Below, piece after piece: positions 1-44,765 of a stretch of 64,000 nucleotides of DNA; position 1 is the first letter of the stretch, and each line of letters begins with the position of its first letter. The notes beneath the pieces were generated by a model. That model saw only the letters and a program-made list of their open reading frames with translations, was not told the DNA's origin and ran no database searches. Position numbers and translations under genes: made by a program. Source of the stretch: Lichenostomus cassidix (taxonomy: Eukaryota > Chordata > Aves > Passeriformes > Meliphagidae); assembly GCA_008360975.2 (NCBI GenBank), contig CM039198.1, forward strand, positions 10,746,547-10,810,546, read 5' to 3'.

Positions 1-3000
1 ATAAAAACCAGAAGCAAGGAAGTCAGTGCATGTTACATGCTAAGTCCCGAATTAAACCCTGCAGACAGTCCCTGCAACAACCCAATTGTCTAAATTTGGC
101 TCCCTCAAAGGTGGGGAGTGGAAAGGGAAGAGAAAAGGAGGTAACAAAGACAGCAAGACAGCACAACACTTTATTCTCAGAGACACCTCCTGTCCACAGC
201 AAGAGCAGGAAGGCATCTGTCACCAAGTCTGGATTGGAGAAGTGCAGGACAGCCAGAGCAGCTGGCAATCCCAGCAATCCTCTCCTAAGAACCAGACTGC
301 AAGTCAGGACAAGGAGAATGTAGCAGCATAGTTTGGTGGGTTTTTTTCCCCTCCTTGGTACATTTGACTTTGGGAAAATCTTCTTATGTACTCTAAGACC
401 ACCAGTTTATGCAGAACTCCTGATGGACCAGCAGGTGATGAAGCTGAGACAGAAAACTTCCAGGTAATCCCACTGCCTTCCAAAAGAATGAGATGTTATG
501 AAAGACATGCTTGGGGAGCCACCTATGCAGGCTATCCCACTCCAACCATGCATTGAGATAAATGCCTGTTCCTGCAGAATCTCAGTGAAACGCAGGTTAT
601 TCTTCAGCATAGCTCTCAGAGAGAAAAAACTTAACTCTCAGCAAACTGAATGCCTCAAGAAGACCCACCGGTGCTCACCTTCTTCACTGTTATTTACTGG
701 GACAGTGACTGCAGGAGTGCAAGCCTTTCTGGGGAAACAGAATGGGGTTTCCTAAAGATCTGCACAGGGGAAGACAATGAAACTGCCTCAGCTCCAGATT
801 TAATTACACACTCTCACGCCAAGGATAAAAATGCCATGTATACCACATTCAAACAGCATCCAGTTGTCTGTTGAGTTCTGAAGATCAAAAGCTTGCAGGT
901 AAGGTAACAAAAAAATTGAAGGTCAGAGGGTTTAAAGGTTTCCCAAGGTAAGTACAAATGGACTGGACATTCACTAAGTTAGAACCAAAGGAAGGCATTT
1001 GGAAAACTGCAGAGACTGTCTAGGAAGAGCAAGAACCCAAAGGCTTGTCATAGCACCAATCCTATACCTAAGAACTCCTCCAAAAGCAGCACTCCTGGCT
1101 GTCAAGAAGAAAAGGGGACTGGATCCAGAGACCTGGTAAAGTGCCCTTCAAATACCATGATTGGAGCAGTGACTGCCCCCTCCTCTGAAGGCCCTGGAAG
1201 GTGAAAAACCAGGAAACTTCATCAATAGAGGCAGTGGGAGGGAGGATAAGATGCAAAGCAGACAGAGCTTCAGCAAGCAGTGGGAGAGCTTTGTCTCCAG
1301 ACAATTCCTGTCCAGGCACTTGGAGACAGGGAAATGACAGGCACACCACAAGTGTCCACTCAGCTTGAGAGCACCACTCAAGAGGTGGTTTTTTGCCCAT
1401 TAGCTACCCTGAGCCACTCCTACTGGAGAAATGAAAAAGGATTCTGAGGGCTTCCAACTTTAGTAAACATCAGGGTCAATCAGGTGATCCAGGTTCTGAG
1501 ACAGCAAGTTTGGGATGAGAAGATGAGTCTTATGAACTGCCACAGGAGTTTCTGAAACCACCTCCGGTGTGGTTAAGACTCTCTCCTTGCACCTTATTTA
1601 CTCCTGCCTTAGTCTAGGACCTGTAAAACCAGTGGCATGATGGGCAACACACAGTTTACCTTTTCACCAGAAACAGCAATGCAATGCAAGTACTGGACAT
1701 TCACCCACTCCTCTTCAAAACATGGCATCTCTTTCCAGCCTGCCACACAGGAGAGCTCACCATGTCCAACTCATGAAGAGCATTTAATACCCCAAAAATC
1801 CCAGTTTATAATGCAGACCCACAAGAGAATAAGGCTCTCCCATGAAGCTCACAGGGGTAGCTGTGTTTAAGGCAGTGCCACAGCAGGAAGTTTTCTTTAT
1901 TTGCTCAAGAGATAAAGGGGGAGTACAAATGATGGCCCTCCTCCTGGAATGGGTTATAGAGCTGAAGGGCAATCTAAGATAAACCTATTCTAAGAGAAGA
2001 GTGTTTAGTAACCTCTACAACCTCTAAAGGTTTAGTAACCTGTCCTTTTTTTATAGTTAGCATGTAAATGATGCTGACTGTGATGGAGTGTGAGCACTGG
2101 GCTAAGGGGGAACTTTGGTGCTGGAGATCACAGAAACACCTTGGATCTCATCATCTATCACCTCCTGTGTCTTCATACTCTGACAAGGTAAGGCCTAGCC
2201 TGGATATTATTCTTCAGTCCTGTACATCCATTTTGGAGACACAGTGCCTTACCCTTTATAATTCTCTCCACTCTATGGAGGAAATTCATATTTTCCTGTA
2301 AGCCATGTCCACTGTCATTGATGTCTTTAACCTTATTTTTCTTTATGCTACTTTGCAAGTATTTCAGTAAGAAACACAAGGTAAAGCTGCAGTACAGCCT
2401 GGGATCTGTGCTCAGAAACTCAGCTTTAGTAAGGCTCGGGCACACATCCCCCTGGTACAACCAAAACACTGAATTAAAGGTGGCAAAAACTTGTGCCACA
2501 TCAGGGGACTCACAGTTTCAATACTCAGGTTTGGGACATGCTGCCCAGACAGTGTGGAAACCCTCCAGAGATGTACTGTTCACTGCTTCTGAGCACCAGC
2601 TTCTGAAATTGTCCACGGAGCAGCAGATCTGTTACCAAGCATGTCACATGTCCAACAGAAGAGATGTCCTCAAGGCCATGTCTGAGGGTCTTGACACCAG
2701 GACTGCACTCAGCAGCCCCTGGTAGCTCCAGACTTCTGTACTAGGATACACCTAGGTCTGGTGTGAGGATATGTCTCCATTGCCACCCCTCACCACCTGC
2801 ACTCCAGCTTCTCTGCAGAGGAGGAACCCAGCACAACATGCATGAATTCCATGATCTGTACCAGACACAAACTAGGGATCAATTGTCTACTCAGTACAGA
2901 TGGATCAGAAGCTCATGGTGACTTTAGAGGTGAGCTAATGACAAAGTTGAAGGCAGGAGAGCTTAGAGGCTTTCTAGTTTGTAAATGAGCAGATTGGACA

Positions 3001-4327
3001 TTTACCAAATCCTGCAGCACTTCCATTCCAATCTGTGGGCTTAGCTGACCATGCAAAGGAGAGTAAAGTTCATGCACAGACACAAAACACTACTTCAAAA
3101 CATTCACCTGGGGCAAGCACACGCTGTCAAAGCATCCACAAACACATGAGAACAAAGCATTTCTTCTCGCTCTGGGATCCCATCCCTGCTTTGAGGGCTG
3201 TTTTGTGCATTGCACATGAAAGAGTCATCACAAGAAAACACAAGGCCTGCCAAGAGCAGGAACCACAGACCTAGACAAGCCTGTGTTAACTGGACCATAT
3301 TTTATCTCAAGAACAGAACTCCTTCTGCCTCTGTGCCCTTAGACCCCAAAAATCCTATATTCATGGTATCCATAGCTGAAAAAAGCATGGCTTGGAAGGA
3401 TCCACCCTCAGTCTTGTACAGACTCAGAGTTAAGGCACTTCTGTAGGAAGCAAAAGATGGAGATTGGCATCCATTCCTGTCAAGAAGGAAACTGAACCCA
3501 GGACTCCTTCCAGCAGTTGTTCTCCCCACTGAGCTATTCCAGGAAGCAGGATCCTCCCAAACCCTGTTCCCAACATGCTGGCACCCAGGAGAGGCACCCA
3601 AGGCACTGTAGCTGCCCCTCTCCCTCAAACACCTGAACAGGCTGTGTTCTACCCAGGCCTGGTAACCACAGGCAGCTTCATGACAGAGCCAAGGTGTGAT
3701 TTCCCAAGCCAGACAAACCATCCTGACCCCCAGGCTGCTCTCAGCAGGGACAGTTTCCCTCCTGCACCTTGTACCTTCAGGCTGGCACACGGGGTGCTGG
3801 CCCAGGGAGCTGGACACGACAAGCACCACTCTGTGCAGGGCTGGGTTTGGGCCAGCCTTGCTCCCCAAGCACACAGGGAATCCTTATCACACTGCCTGCA
3901 CTCCCAGTGCCTGCACAGGAAGCTGCAGGAACACACAGTCCATGGGGGAGAGGGAAGGAAGCTGAGCATCCCTTCCAACTGCAGGCCAAGGATACAGCAG
4001 CTCAGGGGGTCACAGGCCTCAAATCCCACTGGTGTTCTGGCTTCCCAACCACTGCAGCTCCAGATCCCAGAAACTTCTTCAAGCTTTGGAGTTGGATACA
4101 GATCTCTTCATTGACATTTTTAAGTTACATTTCTTAAGTACCACATGCCTAGAAAACTCAATAATGTGAATTACAGTACTAAAAGACTATATCACCATAT
4201 TAAATATCACCTCATGCTACATCTTCACTCACTGATTAAAGAACAAGCTTTGACACTAATTAAAGACCAAAGTCCCCTCTCACAATACAGATCCCCAAAA
4301 GTACCCAAATGAAAAATGGTCACTCAC
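1..4327 (-). other. MYH10: MYH10 intron 4, partial
   Basis: This sequence follows the exon 4 donor and runs off the left edge. The next exon should encode the P-loop (GESGAGKTENTKKV), and no frame here does so, so exon 5 lies outside. Apart from a tRNA-like SINE fragment at about 3,485-3,541 I see no repeat or gene. The stretch from about 3,540 to 4,080 is more GC-rich than its surroundings but shows no feature I recognise. Confidence 0.75.
3485..3541 (-). repeat. tRNA-derived SINE-like fragment
   Basis: On the minus strand TAGCTCAGTGG matches a tRNA/SINE A box. It is followed after about 27 bases by GGTTCAGTTTCC, close to a B box. Spacing and order are those of a tRNA gene head. The stems do not pair well enough for a functional tRNA, so this is better read as the decayed head of an old tRNA-derived SINE. 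I cannot assign the family; no clear body or tail follows. Confidence 0.45.
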
Positions 4328-39267
<34,940 letters not shown>

Positions 39268-39345
39268 CTGTGCAGCGCCGGCCGCCGCCCGCCCGCCGCC
39301 CGCCGGCTCCGCCGCGCCCGCTCCGCCCCGCGCCCGCCGCGCTCC
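39268..39345 (-). other. MYH10: MYH10 probable non-coding exon 1 (5' UTR); start approximate
   Basis: Within the CpG island the minus strand reads GCGCTGCACAG followed by GTGAGG. This is a strong donor, placing the exon end at 39,268. The first coding exon has a clear acceptor and only 33 bases of 5' UTR, so an upstream leader exon is required, and this is the best donor I see in the island. The transcription start is not visible from sequence. The limit of about 39,345 is a guess, set about 70 bp downstream of the nearest minus-strand CCAAT box. Other donors in the island cannot be excluded, and transcript data would settle it. Confidence 0.6.
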
Positions 39346-39414
39346 TTTAGCGCCGCGCCGGCCCCGCCGCCCCCCGCCGCGCCGCCCGCCCCCGCCGCCG
39401 CGCGCCGTCCGCCT

Positions 39415-39593
39415 ATTGGTCCGCGCCCGCGTCTGTCAGCGGCCCCGCGCGTTCCCATTGGTCCGCGCCGCGGCCGCTCTCCGGCCACAGCCATAGCAAC
39501 CTCCGCACGCCGTGGGCCGGCCCGCCCCCGCGCCTCGCCCCGCCCCCGCGGCGCCCATTGGCTCTCGTCACCCCGCAGCGCCGATCTCATTGG
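39415..39593 (-). promoter_or_regulatory. MYH10: Cluster of four CCAAT boxes (NF-Y type) in the MYH10 promoter
   Basis: ATTGG, which is CCAAT on the gene strand, occurs at 39,415-39,419, 39,457-39,461, 39,557-39,561 and 39,589-39,593. Spacings are 42, 100 and 32 bp. All four have the same orientation, and each is flanked by C or G in a way compatible with NF-Y binding. Such tandem CCAAT boxes commonly position initiation 60-100 bp downstream in TATA-less promoters. That agrees with a start shortly upstream of the proposed exon 1 donor. Binding itself is inference. Confidence 0.65.
39491..39500 (-). promoter_or_regulatory. Possible RFX/X-box half-site
   Basis: The gene strand reads GTTGCTATGG, which matches the left half and centre of an X-box. 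The right half is poor. It lies between the second and third CCAAT boxes; X-box and CCAAT pairs are a known promoter pattern. This is a weak motif call. Confidence 0.3.
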
Positions 39594-40150
39594 ACAGCCG
39601 CCACGCCCGTCACGGCGGGCCCCGCCCCCGCTGCAGCACGGCCGGCGGGGGCGCGTCCCCGGTGCTGCGGCGAGCGGCGGGCGCGCGCCTCCCCCGCACC
39701 CGCCCGCGCGGCCCCGCGGCCCGTCCCTGTCCCTGTCCCCGGGACCGCCACCGGGGATGCGACCGGCATCGGAGCCTGGCTGCGCGGAGCCCGGGCCCGC
39801 TTCCCACATGCCCGTCCCGCGGAGCCGGCCGCAGCGCTGGGTGACCGCCCCCGGGTCACTCCCCGGACGGTGGCAGACACGCGGTGTCCCGGGCGATGTG
39901 TCCGTGCCGGCTCTGCCGCCCCTCGGCCCCGCTGCCGCAGCCCGCCCGACCCAGCTCCCGTTTCCCCTCCTCAGCCATCCCCCCGGTTTCGGAGCCCTCG
40001 CCCGCTGCCGGCACCTCTGTGGGCGCGGCGGGGAGGCGGGAGCTGCAGCGGGCGGCAGCGGCATTTGCGGAGCCGCTGGGAGCCTCGCGGGCTCGCCGGG
40101 CTTCGGGAATGGTGCCGGGTGGGTTTCGGGATGCTGCCGGGGGCTGCAGC

Positions 40151-42434
40151 CGGGGTTCATCTCGCTAAGCTTCCCGGCTCCATGGCCTTGCCTGGCCTTT
40201 TCCAGAGCCACTGCCGTGTTCCCTCCCTGCCTGAGCTTGGCGGGAATCGCACGTGGTGCCCTCAGCCCCCGGAACGGGCACGGCCTGTCCCCACAGCGCG
40301 GCTGGCTGCAGCCCCCGGGACAGCCCAGAGCCCCAGGGTAGCCGCGACGGAGCTGCAGCTCCTGCCTTTCCCATCCGGACTGGGTGCACAGCGGGGCTCG
40401 GAATTAAACCCATTTTGTGAAAGGAATTTGTGTTAGACCCTTCTGACTGCGAGAGGGATGAGGAGCAGAGAGAAGTGGCAGGAGGGAGCATCAAACCTGC
40501 CCGGGGGCAGAGCTGGGATCGCGGATCAAACCTGGGAAAGGCTGGGGACAGCAGTAAGGATGTCTCCCATTTTCCATGCGCTTAGGAAGCGGGATTTCTA
40601 TGATCTCCCTGCCCAAAAGGATGTGTTTCAAATCACACCTGCCATTACAATCCAACGTAGCATTTTTGGATGGGCTGCTGGGTTCTAAAGGAGGCAATCA
40701 GACAAACTGGGGAGCCAGGCTGCTGGCATGGCGCTGGGAATCCCTGGCTCATCCCAGCCCATCCTGCACACACATCAGCTCCGGCGCAGCTCCTGGTGCT
40801 CGCGTTTCTCTGAAAGTCTCCCTCGTAATTACCATTGCAGTGGGAGGTCTTGCACATCCTGTTTCTCCGAAAATTCAGGGTGTTGACTCGCAGGCAGATG
40901 AAAGCCAAAAGGCTCAACTGGTTCCTCCCCTGTGTTTCGCTGTGCAAGGACTGTGCCACTCCCGGGCAGCCGAGCTCTGTGGCCACTGCCCCGAGCAGCC
41001 CGAGGCAGCTGAGTGAGGCAACCCCACGTGGACTTTGGGTTGCCTAAGTAGAGGCATGTCCCAGGATTTACACTTTTTCCTTGCCCAGCCATCAGTTCTC
41101 CATGAGCTGAGACGCTCAGCCAGTGTTCACAGGGCAACACCAGCTCTGTGGCAGTGCCAGAACTTTCCAACAGAGAAGCCTGATGAGTGTTTTGCTCCCT
41201 TTGGAAAGACCACAGGCACAAGGAGCAGCATCAGGAGCAGCACCATCACCAACTGTGGTTCCCCCCTCAGGGCAGCTGAGGGCTCCTGATGGTGCAGCAT
41301 CCAAACTCCAACACCCTCACGCCCCAGGGCAGCACCTCCACATCTCACTGCTTCCAGAAAACTTCCATTTTTAGACATTCACCATCGTTTAAAAGAGAAA
41401 TAGAAACACCACCCAGAAAACATTAATCTAGACACAAGCTGTTTGAGGAGTTTAGTTTCTTTTAGGAAATTATTTCCGTGGAAAATCTTTGAGGATCCTG
41501 TAGATGCCATGTGGAGCATGACAGGGTACAGCATGGGGTTATTATTTTTATCACACAATTATTTTTATCCAAGCTCGTGTTAGGAAGGAATTCTCCAAAA
41601 CCACTCAATGTCCTTAACTCATGGAGGGAAAGAAAACATTTCGATCTAACCCAAGAAAAGAAAGAGCAGAGACTGGAAGAAGCAGAAAGAAGCATCTTCC
41701 ATATAGGATTTTTATTTGAAATAGAAACTCAGCTGGTCATTAATCCTAAAATTGCCCCTGTCCCTTTACACAGGAGACTCCTGATACCGTGGCTACTAGG
41801 GCATGCTTAAGGCAAAGCCTGTCCCATGGGTGTTAACAGAGCTGGAACCAGGCAGGTAAATAAGAACCACTTAAGCCTGAAGCAGCTCTTGGTACGTTTA
41901 AAAACAACACGGAGAATTTAGGCAAAGAATGCTCCATTAATTTCTAATTTGGAACACTTGCTATTGGTGGTGTGTCCTGTAAAGCTCCTCTCCATACTGG
42001 CTGGTGTGTCCCTCCATCCCCAGGCTGGGCAGGACAAACTCCTGAAGGGGAAAACACCCCTGACATCCCACAGCTGCTTGTTCTGTCCCATGTCCTTACA
42101 GCATCCACAAATGAGCCAAAAAACCCTCATTCCCTGATTATTTGGCACTTTGGCTTCCTGCAGAGGCTGGTATCCCCCCTTCCCTGCTTTCTGTCTGTGG
42201 GAGCTTTTGGATGCATTTCCAAGAGTTACAGACCCAGGTCTGGCCTCCCCCAGGCCCAGCAGAGCAGGACATCTTGGCATCTTTCTGGGTCACATTTGTC
42301 CTCCACAGCTTCAAGTCCTGAACAGTGTTGAGCCAGGGTGTAGATTCAATATTTAAATGCAGGAGTTGCATATGCACAGAACAAGGTTTGTGCTTAATGG
42401 TGACAAGGGGACACCTAAATAAAATCCATGTGGA
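40151..42434. other. Upstream flank of MYH10, no gene seen
   Basis: GC content and CpG density fall off gradually to about 40,400 and then become ordinary. The open frames are short or have simple-sequence composition, and none shows a known domain. I see no transposon in this block. The first few hundred bases could be the start of a divergent transcript, but no splice or polyadenylation signal singles one out. Confidence 0.6.
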
Positions 42435-42510
42435 TTCAGTTTCTAGTTCAAATCCTGACCTGCCACGACTTTGGGTGGCCACAGTACCTCCCCTGCCAAA
42501 GGGGAAAGAT
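42435..42510 (+). repeat. Possible MIR-like (CORE-SINE) remnant
   Basis: TAGTTCAAATCCTGACCTGC followed by CACGACTTTGGGTGGCC resembles a MIR-type element from its B box (GTTCAAATCC) through the CTGCCA and CTTTGGG motifs. The match is short and diverged. Ancient MIR-related elements are known in amniotes including birds. Confidence 0.35.
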
Positions 42511-44219
42511 GCCACTGTGCCCATTTGCCATGTCAGAGATGAGGTCACGTTTGATGCACAAAGTGCTGTGACTCCTTCCAAGGAAGGTGGAGGGAAAGGC
42601 AGAATTACTCATGTACAAACTGGCTGCTTTGTTGTGTGGGATCAAAACAGAGAGGTGTAGGAATAAAAGATAAGTTATTCCACGAGAAAATTACTTTATA
42701 ATAAACATTTCTATGTGAGAAGCTTGAAAGGAATGGGAAATTCAAGCCTCATGCTTGATGCTTGAGTTTCAAAGCTTTCTGAGCTGTGCTAAATGGCAGT
42801 AAGATGAGGTTACATTTATTTCTTGCAGCAGACTGTCCTCCAGGGCCACACCGGTTATTTTATCTCGTGTGTCAATAGGAAACGTTCCCAAACAGGAGGT
42901 GTTCACATAGGGATCAGCACCAAACATGAGCTCCATTGTCTCACCCAGCATATATTTCAGTCCTGGAGAGTTTGAAAAGTTCACTAAATCAGGAATGGAA
43001 AGTCTGCTCCTTCCTTTCAAAAGGGGATTGCACAAGAGTTGGTTGGCCAGGCTGCTGTGAACCTGATGTCACATCAGCAGAAATAGCCACCTCTGCAGGG
43101 AGTGAGTCAAGGCCTGAGCTGCAGAGGGACAGATTTGCATTCATTCTGAGCACACCTCGACAGCCCTGCAGACATTTCCACACAGGCTGTGCTGGAAGCT
43201 GAGACATTGCATGGAGCATCTCGAGCCTCCTCGAGCAGGAAGGGCTGGAGCAGAGGACAGGGCTGAGATCCATCTCAGATCATGCTCCAGTCATGCAGGA
43301 GCAGGACCTGGGAATACACAGGGAACTGTGCTCAGCTGGTTTTCTCTCTTCTTTCCCTTCCCTCCACCCATCACTCTGGGAAGCAGTGGAACCTGGGAAG
43401 GTAGAGCAGGATTTTCTCAGCTATGCCGTACACTCTCCGTGCAAGAGTTTGCTATGCAGGGCTCTTCCCTCGAGGAAAAGGAGAGCTCATTCCCAAGTGT
43501 CAGCTTAAAACCATCCAGAAATCTGAACCTCCGTTCTCCCCTTGGAATTTGTCTGCCAGATCTGCCTTTCCCCACCCCACTCACCACGCCCTGGGATCGG
43601 AAATGTCCCAGGAAAACCACCTACACCCGGTTTGGGAAGCTGCCATGGTAACTTCTGTCTGACCAAGAGCTGCCAATTCACCAGGCTGGACTCTAATCCC
43701 AGTTACACCACTTTAGACTGATGAAGCATTTATCACTAGCTGTATTGTTTTTAAGGGAAATTATTTAGCCATCATATAGTGGAAAGGCCAGAAGGAGGTT
43801 TTGTTAGGCATCTTAGGATCAGAGGGTAAATCAAGCAGGATGGACGTCAAAAAGATCATCTAGGTCAACCTCGTTAGGATTTTTCAGACTTAAAAGAAAT
43901 AGAGAATGGTGGAGGTTTCCCATGGAGCCACTTGCAAAGGGCACATTTCCCTGGGGATCTCTGCCTTGTCCAGCACTGGCCTTTACTCAGCACAACTGCA
44001 GGATTAGGTGTGTGGATGCCAGCAGGATGAGCATGTCATGCATAGCTCTCCTGATGGGAAAGATTCCCCTCCTCACATTTTGGCTGTGGGGTTTGTTTGT
44101 AGCCTGGTTTCTCACGCCCCATCTCATTTCCCACAGACAGGGCTCAGTCCTGCTGCAGCACCCACCACCCTGCCTGGAAGCTCTGTTTATCCCCTGTCCC
44201 TCTGCCCACACTGCAGGGG
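42511..44219. other. Intergenic block, no gene supported
   Basis: Apart from the possible MIR remnant there is one 88-codon minus-strand frame (42,769-43,035) whose composition is protein-like. It has no recognised domain and no clear splice signals, so I do not call it a gene. Around 43,830-43,870 a short piece reading AGATCATCTAGGTCAACCTC may be a worn CR1 end, too short to call. Confidence 0.5.
43685..43720 (+). repeat. Possible second MIR-like remnant
   Basis: The stretch containing CTAATCCCAGTTACACCACT is close to the AATCCCAGCTCTGCCACTT segment of MIR elements, with about four differences. It lies 1.2 kb from the other candidate and in the same orientation. Confidence 0.3.
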
Positions 44220-44283
44220 GAAACTAAATGTCCCATAAAATGGGGAAATAAATGCCCCAAAAAGGGGGGAACTAAATGCCCCA
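44220..44283 (+). repeat. Short degenerate tandem repeat, about three units
   Basis: AACTAAATGTCCCATAAAAT, then GGGGAAATAAATGCCCCA and GGGGGGAACTAAATGCCCCA are three diverged copies of a unit of about 22-26 bp. On the minus strand the same sequence reads as a repeated GHLxxPxF peptide, which is a by-product. Confidence 0.7.
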
Positions 44284-44534
44284 TTTGTATCTGGGCAATG
44301 CCAGCAGGATTATCTGACATTTGTTGTACACAAATGCAGAAGTGATGCCAAGGCACACAGTTTCCCTGCATGGCCCAGGGTTTGTCACCACCCTGCAGTG
44401 GCCCTTGGCTGGGCTGAAGGGACCAAATCTTTCCTCTTGAGCCAGAGCCTCCATTCAAGACCAATCACTCCGTTGGGGAGAAGACTTAACTAAACCCTGT
44501 GGCTAGCACAGGTTTTTCCCATGAGAATTTTTCT

Positions 44535-44760
44535 TGTGTTTTATAAATAAAGATAAAGTTTGGATGTTGTTGGAACAGTGTCCCAGAACTTGGGCAGTGC
44601 AGGCCTGGCCAATCAGGCCTGGGGGAAGGCTTCTGACTGACCAATCTGGGTGACTTTTGAAAACTCTATGTATATGATGAAATCAAAACAATAAAGGTCA
44701 TTCCTTCTTGCCACTGAGAACTGGTGCCTTCATTACTCTGCTAGCTGCTCGACAGCGACA
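44535..44760 (+). mobile_element. Possible solo LTR of an endogenous retrovirus
   Basis: Over about 225 bp the order is two CCAAT boxes (44,609-44,613 and 44,641-44,645), a TATA-like TATGTATATG (about 44,667-44,676), the polyadenylation signal AATAAA (44,690-44,695) and an end in CA at 44,760. That arrangement is typical of a compact retroviral LTR. Possible TG starts are at 44,535 or 44,565. No target-site duplication, primer-binding site or internal gene is visible, so if real it is a solo LTR. It could instead be an unrelated promoter or terminal exon. Confidence 0.35.
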
Positions 44761-44765
44761 AAACC

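Noticed and set aside
1..4327. Exon 5 with the P-loop, or the neuron-specific loop-1 exon of MYH10
   Set aside because: No frame here encodes GESGAGKT or the following residues. Both exons must lie beyond the left edge.
43830..43870. CR1 end remnant
   Set aside because: Only about 20 bases resemble CR1, too few to support a call.
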